From Paramecium tetraurelia (lineage: Eukaryota > Ciliophora > Oligohymenophorea > Peniculida > Parameciidae): a DNA stretch of 64,000 bases. Location of the stretch: assembly GCF_000165425.1 (NCBI RefSeq), contig NW_001799422.1, positions 187,206 through 251,205 on the forward strand, read 5' to 3'. This document shows positions 50,649 to 63,318 of this stretch, in pieces. Numbering within the stretch: position 1 is the first letter of the stretch; each line of letters opens with the position of its first letter. The position numbers and the translations under genes are program-made. The notes under the pieces were generated by a model. The model ran no database searches and was not told the origin of the DNA. It saw only the letters and a list, made by a program, of their open reading frames with translations.

Positions 50649-52400
50649 ATGGATTCAAATTCTCCGATATCTGTATTCTTCTATAATAATCATTAGGCAA
50701 GTGTCATTTCCTATAGAAATGATCCAAATGATGATACTATCTACTATATGGTGCAAGTAAAAAATAAAACAAGTGATATTTGGTAATTAGAAAAAAGGTA
50801 AAACATTTAATCTAAACTAGATTTTCATAATTTGAAGACTTAGCCAAAAAATTAAAAGTTCTCTTTGGTGAACAATTGCCTACACTTCCAAAAAAGAAAT
50901 ATATTACATTTTTAGTAGGTAAAACGCCTGAAGATATTGAAAAAAGAAAGGTAGGTTTAGATGAATTCATTCAAGTAAGAATACTATTGATAAAATGAGA
51001 ATTTAGCAAGCAGACCAGAAGTAGTTGCATCAGAACCGTTAAAGTAATTCTTAGAAATAGAAAAAAATGCAAAGGACATCATAGTGAGTCCTCCAAAACA
51101 GATATTCGAGTTCAAAGGATTCTTGCATGGAATAAGAGATTTCACAATCAGTTCAGAATAAGGATTGATGTTTGTCATCACATCAGATTGCTCAGTAATC
51201 AATAGATTGGATGCCTATCTCACAAACATGAAAGCTCCATGGGAATCTGAAAAGGGAGATCAAGCACTTATACCAGTAGGATGCGTCGAATGTTGGTTAT
51301 AATAAGAGAGTGGAGAATTTTAAAGATTATGGGTTAAGATGTACAATTCTTAAGCCATTACCTGTTATTGGGATCCAGTAGCTTCTGTATTGCTTGTGGG
51401 ATTAGATAGCGGATCAATTAATTATTTGTATGTACCAGAGAAGGAAGGGTTTAAGAAATTCACTGAGAGTATGGAAATTGAGTAACATACAGACAGAGTA
51501 ATGGGATTGTATTATGATAATAAAAGGAAGTATTTGCATTCCATCTCCAAAGATAGAAAATATAGAGTATTGAATCTTAGAAAAGGGGATTTAGTAGCAG
51601 GTTATATTCAATGCTAATTATATTTTAGATATCGAGCCTGATCAATATGAATTGACATGTCTTTTAGGGAGCGAAGAGAGAAAAAAGACTTTTGTAGGAG
51701 ATAGACATGGAGAAATATTTATTTATGATATTGAGAAAGTATATATTGATATCAATATATTTAGAAACGACCTAAATTGGTTATTAAAATCCCAACCAAT
51801 CAATTGTTTATTAGAGGATTTTTCATAGATAATCAAAGGAATTACCTATTTTCAATTAGTCATGAAAATGGAGTCATTTTAATTATAGATATATAATTAC
51901 CTGGAAGAGAATAATATTCTAAAGAAGTGGCTTCATTGAATGGGAAGTCAAAAAGCAGAGAAATAGGATGGTCATCAAAAAGAGGTGAAATCTATGTTGG
52001 CAATATTGATGGCACTGTTACCATCTGGGATGCTCGAAAATCACAATAATTATGTAATATCGTTAATGATTATTTAGATGTACTTAAAGCTCATGATTCT
52101 GATATTACAAAATTGCAATGGCTAGATGCTGATTAAACTCTTTTGACAGCTGCTAAGGACAAAGTTATCAAGGTTTGGTCTATGCCTTAGCATTGGAGAG
52201 ATCCGAAAATTGTAGAAAAAGAATTAGAATAGGATTAATAATAAGCTAAACAATAAAATGTTGAACAATTCTAAAAGAAAGCATAAAAACAATTTGAACA
52301 AAATTTCTAGGATGATGATGAAGATGATATGGCCGTTTGGCATAAAGATTAAAAAAGGCATTCAGACACTAAGTATGAAGATATTGTAGAATTAAAATGA
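50649..52400 (+). CDS. PX domain - WD40 repeat protein
   Basis: 549 residues; introns 50798-50820, 50975-50999, 51601-51628 and 51739-51764 leave 550 codons. Residues about 5-110 form a PX domain: YYMVQVKNKTSDIW, the RFSQFEDLAKKL box, LPKKKY and RKVGLDEFIQNL. This suggests phosphoinositide binding on endosomes. WD repeats follow (LLVGLDSGSINYL, KTFVGDRHGEIFIYDIE, GEIYVGNIDGTVTIWDAR, TLLTAAKDKVIKVW). The C terminus is Gln-rich and acidic. It resembles the WDFY proteins in layout, but with PX at the N terminus and no FYVE seen. Confidence 0.88.
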
Positions 52401-53157
52401 GTATTATTTAAGTTTATTGCTCTCCATATAATATACATAAATTCTAATTTAACTATTTATTCCATTGAGAATAAAGATAACATTCCTATCTTTTATATTA
52501 TTATTAATTTTTTTTTATATTTAACTGAGTCTCCAATGAAAAAACTTAAAGATCTTAAATTTATAATCGAATCTCTATATCTTAAATATTTTAGATTGAT
52601 TATATAGTTATGCTTTATATGGTTATATTGTCAAAATAGTATCTTTCTTTTGCTATTAAATTGTATTTAAAGGCTTATTCATTATTTTTGTTTGGCAATT
52701 TGATTCACCTTAGAATTTAATGCCAAATTTGTTGATCATATAATTGCATTATTCAAATATAATAATTGAAAAATAAATGATTATTAAATTAAACAACTTT
52801 TTAGTATGGTTTTCATTTACTAACTTGACTTAATTCAGTATTTTATCTATATAACTTAACTTTTTTATTGATAAATATAAAGAAAAGAAACTAGACATTT
52901 TAATTATTTATCTTATAATTTTAAACAGTTGGATTATATTTTAATTTTTTAATAATTAATACTTTGATAATGCTATAAATTTTGTAAACATCATTTAAAG
53001 TGGCTATAACATATTTATTAGCAAATAATTTTATTTATTTGAATTTAAGTGTGTTGAATAAATTGATTTATGATTTTCATAAGATGTAATCAAAATTGAT
53101 TGAAATGACACTATATTATTGGATTAACAATTATTATAATATTAATAATTAATAATA
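52401..53157. other. Intergenic, no gene seen
   Basis: 757 bp of extremely AT-rich DNA between two plus-strand genes, the longest gene-free spacer in the window together with the region around 33000. Many TGA in all frames. No RNA signature or repeat found. Confidence 0.55.
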
Positions 53158-55210
53158 ATGCTGTTAAAAAAAAAAAGAGAATTCGAAAATCAGAAAGGGA
53201 AGGAGAATATTTTAGTTTAAAGCTCGTCTAATAAAAAGGGAGAATTTTAAGTAAAGCAAAAACTTCTGTTACCAAAAGTTCTACTTTATAAATTATTCCT
53301 TTTTTTAACTCCAAAAGAGATTAATAAAGTTATCAGAACACTCAACCATCAATATTTGTAATTAATAAGTCAACAATTCTGGAATGTAAGATTTTAATTG
53401 AGATTTTAGTATTATAACAGATACAATCCTTTGTAATTCGACGACCTATATTAAAAGTTCAAATTTCTCTAAGAAAGAAGATCGAAAGGCAAATTATATC
53501 AAGTCTGTAATAGATTGACTGGTTAACAATTTGTGCTTCGAGAACTTGACACAATTAAGGCAAACGCAAATCATAATGATGGAGTGTAGACATCAGTTCT
53601 AAGAGAGATTTCGTATCTGAAATCATTAAAATCTCATCTTAACATAGCTTCAATTGTTTAGGTTAAAATCACCAATCATATTGTATCAATCTTATATGAA
53701 TATTACCCTTTGAATTTAAGAGATTAATTGAAATAGACAGAGTTATCAATTGAATAGATTAAGTCTCTATTTTTGCAAATATGTTAAGGTGTTGAATATT
53801 TACATTAGAACCATATATTACATCGGAATTTGAAACCGGATAATATTTTCATAAATAATAAAGTAGTTAAAATTTCAGATTTTGGGATGTCTAGATTAGA
53901 AACCTATCCCATAATTCCATATACACCAGAGGATCCAAAAGAGAGAGAAAGATCGAATAGAGAGGTCAAAAGATTGTGGTATAGAGCTCCAGAAATGCTA
54001 TTTAGAAAATAGTATTACAGTTGTGAAATTGATAGTTGGTCATTGGGATGTATTTTAGCAGAATTGGCGTTAAGGAGTCCATTATTTGGTGGCAAAACAG
54101 AAATCGAATATTTGTTTGAGGTGTTTCAATTTTTGGGATCACCTGATGAAAATGACTGGAATTCCATATCAAGTGATGTTAAAATTAAATTCCCTTAGTG
54201 GAGAAAGTATAGTTTATAGATTAATGAACTAAAGAAAAATGAAATAATAGACATAGTTTAGAATAGAAAGTAGATCTACGAAAAATTGATAACTCTTAAT
54301 AAAATTTTAGGTAATGATGGTATTGATTTATTATAAAAACTATTATGTATTAAACCAGAAACCCGATTAGATATCATTGAGATTGTGTAGCATCCTTTTT
54401 TAAATGCTTTTAGTCAAAATACATAGATGTATTATATAGAACCGAAGTTCAAGGAGTATTTGGAATTCCAAACAGAAATCAATCAAACTATGCGGAGTAC
54501 TTTAATTGATTGGTTGATTGATGTCTGCATCCATTTTGAATTGATGGATGAGACATTGCATCTGTCAATCATTTACATTGATTTAGTTCTATCAACAATG
54601 AAAATTAACAGGAAGGATTTATAATTGATTGGAGTTACTTCATTAAAATTAGCTGAGTAATATATTTCATTAAATCTATAGTGTTTATAATGAAAGGTCT
54701 AAGGAATATTTCAAATAAGAGAATTGTAATGCTTATGCTTATATTACTGCAGATGAATACAATGAAAAACAAATAATTGATATGGAATAGCAAATTCTCT
54801 CAATTTTAGATTATAACTTAACTTACAGAACTCCAATTTAATTCTTAAAAATTATAAATTCAAAATTGAAAGTTTCAAATGACTCATAAATGTTATCTTA
54901 CTTTTTCTGTGACTTTTTTATTATGGGATATGAATAATTAATTATTGAAAGATAACTATATGCAATTTGTTGCTTATTGTTGGCTTTGAATATTAAGAAT
55001 GAAAAGATAAATTCATCTTAGCAATTTCAATTTACTGAAAAAGATGTAATAGAAGCTTTTGATAGATTTTACAATGTGTGGTAATTTATTAAGTTATAAC
55101 CACAAATTAACTCGCTAGAAGCTTGTATGCAGAGACATAAACATTTGAATCCAAGAGACATATAGTTAAACATCCCACCTTCAGAGTTTATAACTTAATT
55201 TTTAGGATGA
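53158..55210 (+). CDS. CDK-like (pseudo)kinase - cyclin fusion protein
   Basis: 667 residues; two introns (53386-53409 and 54657-54681) leave 668 codons with no stop between the halves. An N-terminal basic extension of about 75 residues precedes a CDK-like kinase domain: GVQTSVLREISYLKSL at the PSTAIRE helix, HRNLKPDNIF, SDFGMSRL, LWYRAPEML, SWSLGCILAEL. Catalytic Asp of HRD is Asn, the beta-3 Lys position reads VLRE and the Gly loop is unrecognisable. From about residue 405 a cyclin box follows: MRSTLIDWLIDV, ETLHLSIIYIDLVLS, QLIGVTSLKLA, AYITADEY, MEQQILSILDYNLTYRTPIQF. Inference: a permanently linked CDK-cyclin with a catalytically impaired kinase half. Confidence 0.93.
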
Positions 55211-55220
55211 TAATTCTGTT

Positions 55221-55240
55221 ATATATATATATATATATAA
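55221..55240. repeat. Short (AT)n tract
   Basis: About ten AT dinucleotides between the stop codons of the kinase-cyclin fusion and the next minus-strand gene. A similar shorter tract lies near 11203-11218. Confidence 0.7.
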
Positions 55241-55246
55241 TGCTGC

Positions 55247-56083
55247 TCATAATTGTTCCTTCAAAGACACTACCTTCCGTACTTATCGTTGAATGATTAA
55301 TTGGAGCTATTTACAAGACTAATAGTTTAAATTGATTTTATACGAGTTGCCCATCTTGTTGAAAGCGCTGACATCTTCATTCAACTTGATCTTCTTAATA
55401 GTATGTGGTTCTTACTATGTGCTGTCTTGATGTTCAATGCTGTCATCCTAGATGGACGAGAAGTAACCACATCTATCAGAATCGGAATGAAGAGTCGGTG
55501 TATTTTGAGGCATACTTCGATTCTTCTAAAATTCATCAGCCATAGAATGGATGAGATTGATGACTTTGTTCTTCCTGAACTTCAATTTGTGGTTTTTAGA
55601 TTCAGTGTGCTAAAGAATAAATTTAATATTTACTTATAGATAATCCTCTATATATAATTTACAAACATTGCAATAGATTTTAGTTCCCCTTGGTTTTGGG
55701 AAGAGCTTCAAATGTTAATTATAAATATACTAAATCCTTGTTCTTCTCCTGAACTTCCTAGATTTTCTTCTCAAACTGAGATCTATAATGAATACTATTA
55801 GCTAAATGAACAGGCTATATTATATCGAAATGACAAACCTAATCTATCTAGAGGATAAACCCATGTTAAGAAGGCTCTCCATCATTGTTTAGTATCGGCA
55901 CTGTATTTAGCATGCACCCTAAAACTCTGAACTTTAGTATTAAACTTACTCACTATACATCGGGGAATAATCAATTGCAATCTTCTTATCAACAGATTCT
56001 TTACAACGTGGTTTCATTAGAAATACATTTTTCAAATCTAACACAGAATTTAATTACACTTGGTAAGCACTCAATTCTTCCAT
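55247..56083 (-). CDS. Helical/disordered protein, unknown, splice sites partly unresolved
   Basis: Protein-like stretches in order on the minus strand: MEELSAYQVQLNSVLDLKNV from ATG 56083, a block NNDGEPSQHGFILQID, a helical block SQFEKKIQEVQEKNKDLVYL, and a last exon with NRSMPQNTPTLHSDSD and PHTIKKIKLNEDVSAFNK ending at TGA 55247-55249. The pieces lie in different frames and must be joined by short introns that I could not all fix. The last part alone (55543-55247) is an intact 98-codon frame. A plus-strand frame over the same DNA exists but is hydrophobic and less protein-like. Function unknown. Confidence 0.5.
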
Positions 56084-56161
56084 TCTCTCTTCTTTATATT
56101 TTAATTAATGATTATAATCATTGAAAATATTATATACAGATCAATACTTTATTAAAGAAAT

Positions 56162-56660
56162 TCACATCTTTCTCAAATCTTTAAATTACAAAACTCTTTT
56201 AATTGTGATAAATTATTCATTACAATTTCCTTTAAACACCATTTTATTACTCTCTTAAAGCTCAATCAACTCACAAGTATCTTTTGTATCTTCAAAGTAA
56301 TTATTTTTTAACTCATTTGTTTTTCTTCACTTCCTCATTATAATTTCAAAGATTAATCCCTTTTTCATAGAAATCTTAAAAGAACTGTGACCTTTAGTTA
56401 ATATTTTATAACTAAACTGATTCGCAAAAAATAAAGAAATCCTTAACATTCCTGAAATTTATTAAAGAATTAAAAAACTCTTCTTGAATTTGATTGGATC
56501 TAATTCTTAGATCGCAGAACAGTCTCAAATCTCTATATAATAATTTTTTAGTTCCTCTTTAATAATTGGGTAAATCAATATTAGTTGTATTTTATAAGCA
56601 ATAAACTAATACAAAAATGAACTTTTCTCATTGATTTTCAATCTCATTTATAACCTATAT
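56162..56660 (-). pseudogene. Possible decayed or mis-spliced gene
   Basis: Two protein-like blocks on the minus strand, one around LPNYQRGTKKLLYRDLRLF and IQEEFFNSLINFRNVKDFF, the other NNYFEDTKDTCELIELQESN ending at TGA 56162-56164. A TGA between the blocks cannot be removed by a normal short intron, and no convincing start was found. Either the gene is degenerate or I have misread a splice site. No domain recognised. The remaining DNA up to 56773 holds nothing clear. Confidence 0.3.
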
Positions 56661-56773
56661 ATGTACTACTTAAGTTTAATACAAAGCACGTAATTTTATC
56701 AAGAGTGTAATATTTGAAAATATATTATTTGTAATTATAAATTTGTAAAAATATTTGATTATTAAGCACCCTC

Positions 56774-57630
56774 ATGATAAAAATCAAAAAAAATAAAGAT
56801 TTCATAGGGACACTTAGAAATATCCTAGAAGTATTTTTATTTTAATCAAGAATGAAGAGTATTAAGGGATAATTTAATTGCTGAAAGAGAAAAATGGGTT
56901 TAAAATTTTGGATCTAGAATAATTTAAATCTGGTATTTTAGTTAAGCATTTCACACATAATAATTATTCAAGTTTTAGAAGGTATGCCATATTTTAATCA
57001 TCTAGATAACTTAATTTATATGGGTTTTAATCTCATAAATCTAATAAAAATGAAATCCTTTATATAAATGAATCATTCAATTTTGAAAGGGATAAAAAAT
57101 TGAAGAAATAGCGTAAAGCAGAACTATATGCTGAAAATATTGAATTAGAGCAGAAAAGATAATTGAATTAACTCTTATAACTTTAATAAAATTAGAAACA
57201 AATGATGGAATAAATCTAGACAATAATAACCACTTAAAAAGAATTAAAAGAAAAAATGAAATCTCAGTTATCTGTATATATTAAAATAGATTAGAATTAT
57301 GTATAAAAAAGGTTCATGTCAGATCAAAGAGATAGATTCCTTTTCCTCGCTTTGTCATTATATACTAACATAGAAGATAAAAATTTTAGTACAATTTTAA
57401 ATTTATTAGAATAATATATTGATGACTTAATATAAGAGGTCAATTATTTTCCCTTTTTTAATTAATTGAAACACTAATTAATTAAGAACACAAAAACACT
57501 TTTTTCTATTATAAACTTCTATTTTAATAGAGAATCCTTTGATTCTAAATCTATTGATAATTCATATAATGAATAGGATTTAGAAGATAAATTAAGTTTA
57601 AGTAATATAAGTAATTACTTCGATTTTTGA
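56774..57630 (+). CDS. HSF-type DNA-binding protein
   Basis: 270 residues; introns 56831-56850 (20 nt) and 56982-57005 (24 nt) leave 271 codons. The DNA-binding domain reads FIGTLRNILENEEY, GFKILDLEQFKSGILVKHF, THNNYSSFRRQLNLYGF, matching the heat-shock factor helix-turn-helix with its recognition helix SSFxRQLNxYGF. A helical, Gln-rich segment (IELEQKRQLNQLLQLQQNQ) could be the HR-A/B trimerisation coil. The second half is otherwise unassigned. The domain sits right at the N terminus, without the usual extension. Confidence 0.9.
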
Positions 57631-57730
57631 TAAAAAGGATTAATTCATTAAATATTTGGTATTACATATATCTTAGAGTCAAAAAGAAAATTCTATTTCT
57701 TTTAAATTGATTTTAAACTTTTAATTGGCT

Positions 57731-58146
57731 TCATTTACATTGATATTCAAATTCTAATTATTAAATAATAGAACATAAATTCTTTTGCAGCTATTATTCC
57801 ACCTCATCCAACATTTTATCAAACTTTGTGACTTGATCCTGCATTTCATTTGTATATTATGATGGTTATTCTGCAAAAAGAGGTTGAAATGTGTAATAAA
57901 AATTTTTTATTCTAGTAAAAAATCTACAATTTCTTCTTTTGTAAGCTTGTAAGATTTCTATTTGTAACTCTTAATTATTTATTATTTTTAATGATTTAGT
58001 TCCAGAGATCTAATTACTTCATTCTTATTATTTGATTTTGAATGTTTTAATTCAATTAAGTTGAAAACTAAGTTGGTAATATTAAGGTAGTTCTAATATG
58101 ATTTTTCTATCAATGAAAGCAGATGCTGATCATAACAAAAATACAT
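57731..58146 (-). CDS. Small helical protein, unknown
   Basis: 130 residues with one 23-nt intron, AAG end, leaving 131 codons. Start MYFCYDQHLLSLIEKSYQNY; the middle is basic (KTYKRRNCRFFTRIKNFYY) and the C-terminal 60 residues form a likely coiled coil (DQVTKFDKMLDEVEQQLQKN). No family recognised; a small subunit of a larger complex is plausible but unproven. It lies 79 bp from the divergent kinase gene. Confidence 0.65.
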
Positions 58147-58221
58147 AATATAAGATCAGGGTTTGCCAATTCAGAATGGCAATGTTTGATTTGATGTTTA
58201 CACTTTGAATTATTCATTTAA

Positions 58222-59754
<1,533 letters not shown>

Positions 59755-59788
59755 TTGAAAATTTATATATTTCACGAATATTAAACAT

Positions 59789-61349
59789 TCATAATTTAGG
59801 GACTCCCCAACTGCAATAGTGTTCAAGGAGTAGATTATCTGAATGCATTTTCATTTTTGCATATCCCATATCTCCCCAATATGAACCCCATGAATTTCTG
59901 ACAATCCAATATTCGACTCCATCTTCAACGCCCCAACCAACAACAGACACATAATGATTAAGGATAGTTTTGTTTGTTTTTTGTGAAAAGATATATCCAC
60001 CCTCATAATCATCTAACTCTTAGGTAGCATACACTCCACAAACAATAGGACCCCTATTGAAGATTTCAATTTTCATATCTCTTGCAGTTTTGACGTATCC
60101 AAATTCTGAAACAAAGTATCTCTTGGCCTTTTTAACCGGTTCACATCCATCTTCATCGCATTGATGACATTGATCCTCATCTGAACATCTGACTCGTTTT
60201 CCATTGATTGCTTCATAGGTATGACAATGTTCTTCAGTCAATCCATTCAAATGGATATGTTTAAAAGTAGGTTATGTTAGACCTCCTCCACAACTGCCTC
60301 CAGACATGCAATTCAACATTGATTGGATAGAAAAAAGGACCACAGGATATTTGTTACCTAATTTGATATTAATTCTATCTGATAGGGTTGAAGTGACAGC
60401 ATGTGCCCAACATGAACCACAATAAATGGGAATATGTTGATTTCTATTGTTTGTTAAGTAATTCACACCATCAACATTTCTCCAATCAAATTAAGTGGGT
60501 ACATCTGCATTTAGACTAGAAAATGGAGTAATTATTAATTAATCCAATTATAGAAATTATAGCATTTCTAAATGATAAGATTTACGTTTTGTTTCAAATC
60601 TTTTTTCAATACTTGTATGTAATTTAGTGGTGTTTCTAATTCCTTCTGTCCATGTATCCTTCAATTCCCCATAGCTGCATTCTTGTATTTCCTCTGTTGG
60701 AACTTCGTATAGGCTTGGATACTTTGGACCCAAAGTGTTTTTCACAATCCAGTATGTAGTTTAACCACTGGTTCTCCAGCCTACAACTTCCACATAATGA
60801 GCGCTCTATCCAAGTTGGCAAGATACACTAACATAATTATAAAATATACGGTCCATTAGTTACAACTTCTTACATAATTTCTATTTGTCCATGTAGAGTT
60901 CCATAAGATGAAATTGTGTATATGTAATAATTGTGTTGTGCCCAACAACCCATTCCATCAAAACAGTTTTTACATAGGGACATTTCATTGCATTCCTCCT
61001 TTTTGGCAACATAATTTGTGCATGTTTCGTCAGATATCCAATTGTCTTTAATATATTAATATGCATTTAATGCAGATCCAGAAGTACAACCATCAGATTA
61101 GGTATCACATGAGATTAACACTTAAGGTGATAGGACTATTTCAGGAAATGCAGCATTTCTCTTTATTTTGATTCTATCACTCAATGCACCTGTCACTGCA
61201 AATGCCCATCCTCCATTACAAAATTGAGGCGAATTCTGATTTCTAGTGTAAGTTAAGAAGTTTTTGCCATCAACATCTGCCCAACTGAAATTTTCAGATA
61301 TTTTGAATGCATTGCAAATTACTATTCCCAATAAAAAGAGTTTGATCAT
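59789..61349 (-). CDS. Double cathepsin X-like protein, first domain lacking catalytic Cys
   Basis: 512 residues with one 22-nt intron (60828-60849), 513 codons. Signal peptide [14 protein letters not shown]. The first papain-like domain has [18 protein letters not shown], then CNGGWAF where CGSCWAH is expected, so the nucleophile Cys is Gly; its His ([10 protein letters not shown]) and Asn (YWIVKNT) remain. The second domain has [45 protein letters not shown] and YWIVRNSWG, so it looks active. The [12 protein letters not shown] motif and Cys-rich insert are those of cathepsin X/Z. It may be a lysosomal or secreted carboxypeptidase with a built-in pseudo-domain. Confidence 0.93.
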
Positions 61350-61624
61350 TTTTTAATTTTTTGTAAACTTTATTTATCAGAATTTCTATGATATGATTAT
61401 ATAATATTGATTTTCTTAATATATCAAATATCCACCTATATCATGGAATTCAAAAACATTTGAACTCAAGTTTTAATAAATTTTCTGATAACCAGATGTA
61501 TTAGTATGTAAGAAGTAATAACCATTTAATGTAAAAAAGCAACATATCCTTTTATATTGGACTATCAAAAGAATGATATAGAGATATAATATTAATGAGG
61601 TTTCTAGTTTATTATATAATTTTA

Positions 61625-63044
61625 ATGTAAACATAACCAGATCATGAATATCTGAATACTTAGGCAAATTAAGGACAAGAACCTATGAATAACAAGGCTC
61701 CTTTTTTGGATCTTGATTCTTCTGGGGATGCTTTGGAGGATGGCAGAGTGACTAATCTCAGTTTTCAACGGTATTGATGTTTGGATGATAGTGATTAGAT
61801 TTAGAATGATGGATTTAAGTTTCTTTGTATTCAACCTAATTGGGACTGGTTTAACCGTAATAACTTTGGAATTGATCCATTATGATCAAGAAAGAGAGGC
61901 ACGTAAGGTGATGTTGTGGGTGATATTCATATCAAATTTAATTTTGATGGGAATAGTGGTAGTAAGAAATGCAGCTAAATTGAAATGGAGAGAAAGTAAA
62001 GGAGATATGTATAGTGGATTTAGTATCGAACCATTGGAAACATCTTTGGAGATATTAATAATAGCAGCATCTCCTTTACCATTTTTGGATGACTATAGTT
62101 TCTAATTTGAAAACGATTTCGTTGAAGGTGAAGTAATGATATTGAGTTTAGGTAGGTCTATTACTATGCAAATGAATTGCTTTGTCTTACTCTAGCCTTT
62201 CGAGTAATATTTTTTATTCGCACAACCTTATTGAATTCTTATTGGCATTCGAATAGGACGGATAGAGTTTGTAGTCTATATGCAAGTTAAGCAGATTACA
62301 TGTTCACTATAAAATCTCTAATGAGGTAAGATATACATTAAAACTCTTGAGGAATCAACCATTTACAGTAAATTATAGTGCAATGATCTTGCTAATTGTG
62401 GTTTTCGGATATTGTTTGAGAATATGTGAGAGTCCACTTAATCGTATAGACATAAGTTCAAATGATTTTAGTAGTTATGCAAATTCAATGTGGTGTGTAA
62501 TTGTAACTAGTACAACTGTAAATTGCTTATTCTAACAATTGCATAGTTAGGATATGGTGACTATTATACCAGAACATTATTGGGACGTATAGTAATGAGT
62601 GTAGTTTGCATATTGGGTAACTTTGTGGTTTCATCAATGATTGTCATAATTACAAATGAGTCATATTTGTCAACATTAGAGAATAAGGTGGTAATTTTGA
62701 TAGACAGATTGAGTTTGAAGAAACAGATGCAATAGGAAGCTGCCATGATAATCACTGTGTTTGGTAGGATCTATTATGCAAAGAAGTATTATATTCAATA
62801 TTTGAGACATCTCGATTTTTCAGAAGAGTAGTTTACTGAGATGAATAAGAAAATGAAGAAGTATGCAATGTAATTAAAATTAACCACTCGTAAATATGTG
62901 GCAGCAAGGGCTTTGGGCAGTCAATTAGAAGAGATCAACAGTGGTTTCAATTCATTGAAAGAGAATCTGAAATAAACATCACAATTATAAGAGGATTTGA
63001 TTAAAGCAAATGAAAATCTTATTAATAAAATTGATAATAAGTGA
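61625..63044 (+). CDS. SK-type Ca2+-activated K+ channel subunit
   Basis: 430 residues; introns 61771-61798 (28 nt), 62152-62195 (44 nt), 62326-62351 (26 nt) and 62518-62546 (29 nt) leave 431 codons. Six hydrophobic segments are seen, S4-like RVIFFIRTTLLNSYW, then the pore SMWCVIVTSTTLGYGDYY with the K+ filter LGYGD. After S6 a basic helix region (YIQYLRHLDFSEEQ, TTRKYVAARALGSQLEEI) matches the calmodulin-binding part of SK channels, and a coiled coil ends the protein. It would repolarise or hyperpolarise the membrane on Ca2+ entry. The ATG at 61625 is followed by TAA-coded Gln. Confidence 0.92.
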
Positions 63045-63065
63045 ATATTATTGCTATTATAATCT

Positions 63066-63311
63066 ATGGGTTGTGGAAGTTCAATGGTGAATGTACACAC
63101 CAATTCCAATCGAAATAAATCTCAAGAAACAAAACATCATCAAATCGATGTGTATTTTAGGGAATAATCTGTATAAAAAGAGAAGACAGTCACAACAATA
63201 AGAGAGGATAGTCATTTTGATGAAGATTGGTCATAATTTGGATAGAAACTAAGAAAAGAAAAAATCTAGCAAACCAAAAAAAGCTGCTTTTTGATATTAT
63301 TATGTTATTGA
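63066..63311 (+). CDS. Small N-terminally acylated protein, unknown
   Basis: 81 residues, no intron. The N terminus MGCGSSMVN fits N-myristoylation at Gly2 plus palmitoylation at Cys3, so membrane anchoring is likely. The rest is polar, Lys/Gln/Glu-rich and ends KKSCFLILLCY. It lies 21 bp after the SK channel gene on the same strand, and its stop is 7 bp from the convergent cyclophilin stop. No family recognised. Confidence 0.72.
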
Positions 63312-63318
63312 TTATCTA

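Noticed and set aside
55403-56111. A plus-strand frame that stays open with TAA/TAG as Gln and can be extended to 56111 with one intron.
   Set aside because: Its translation is mostly hydrophobic with few charged blocks, whereas the minus strand gives several helical and polar protein-like exons over the same DNA. Not excluded with certainty.
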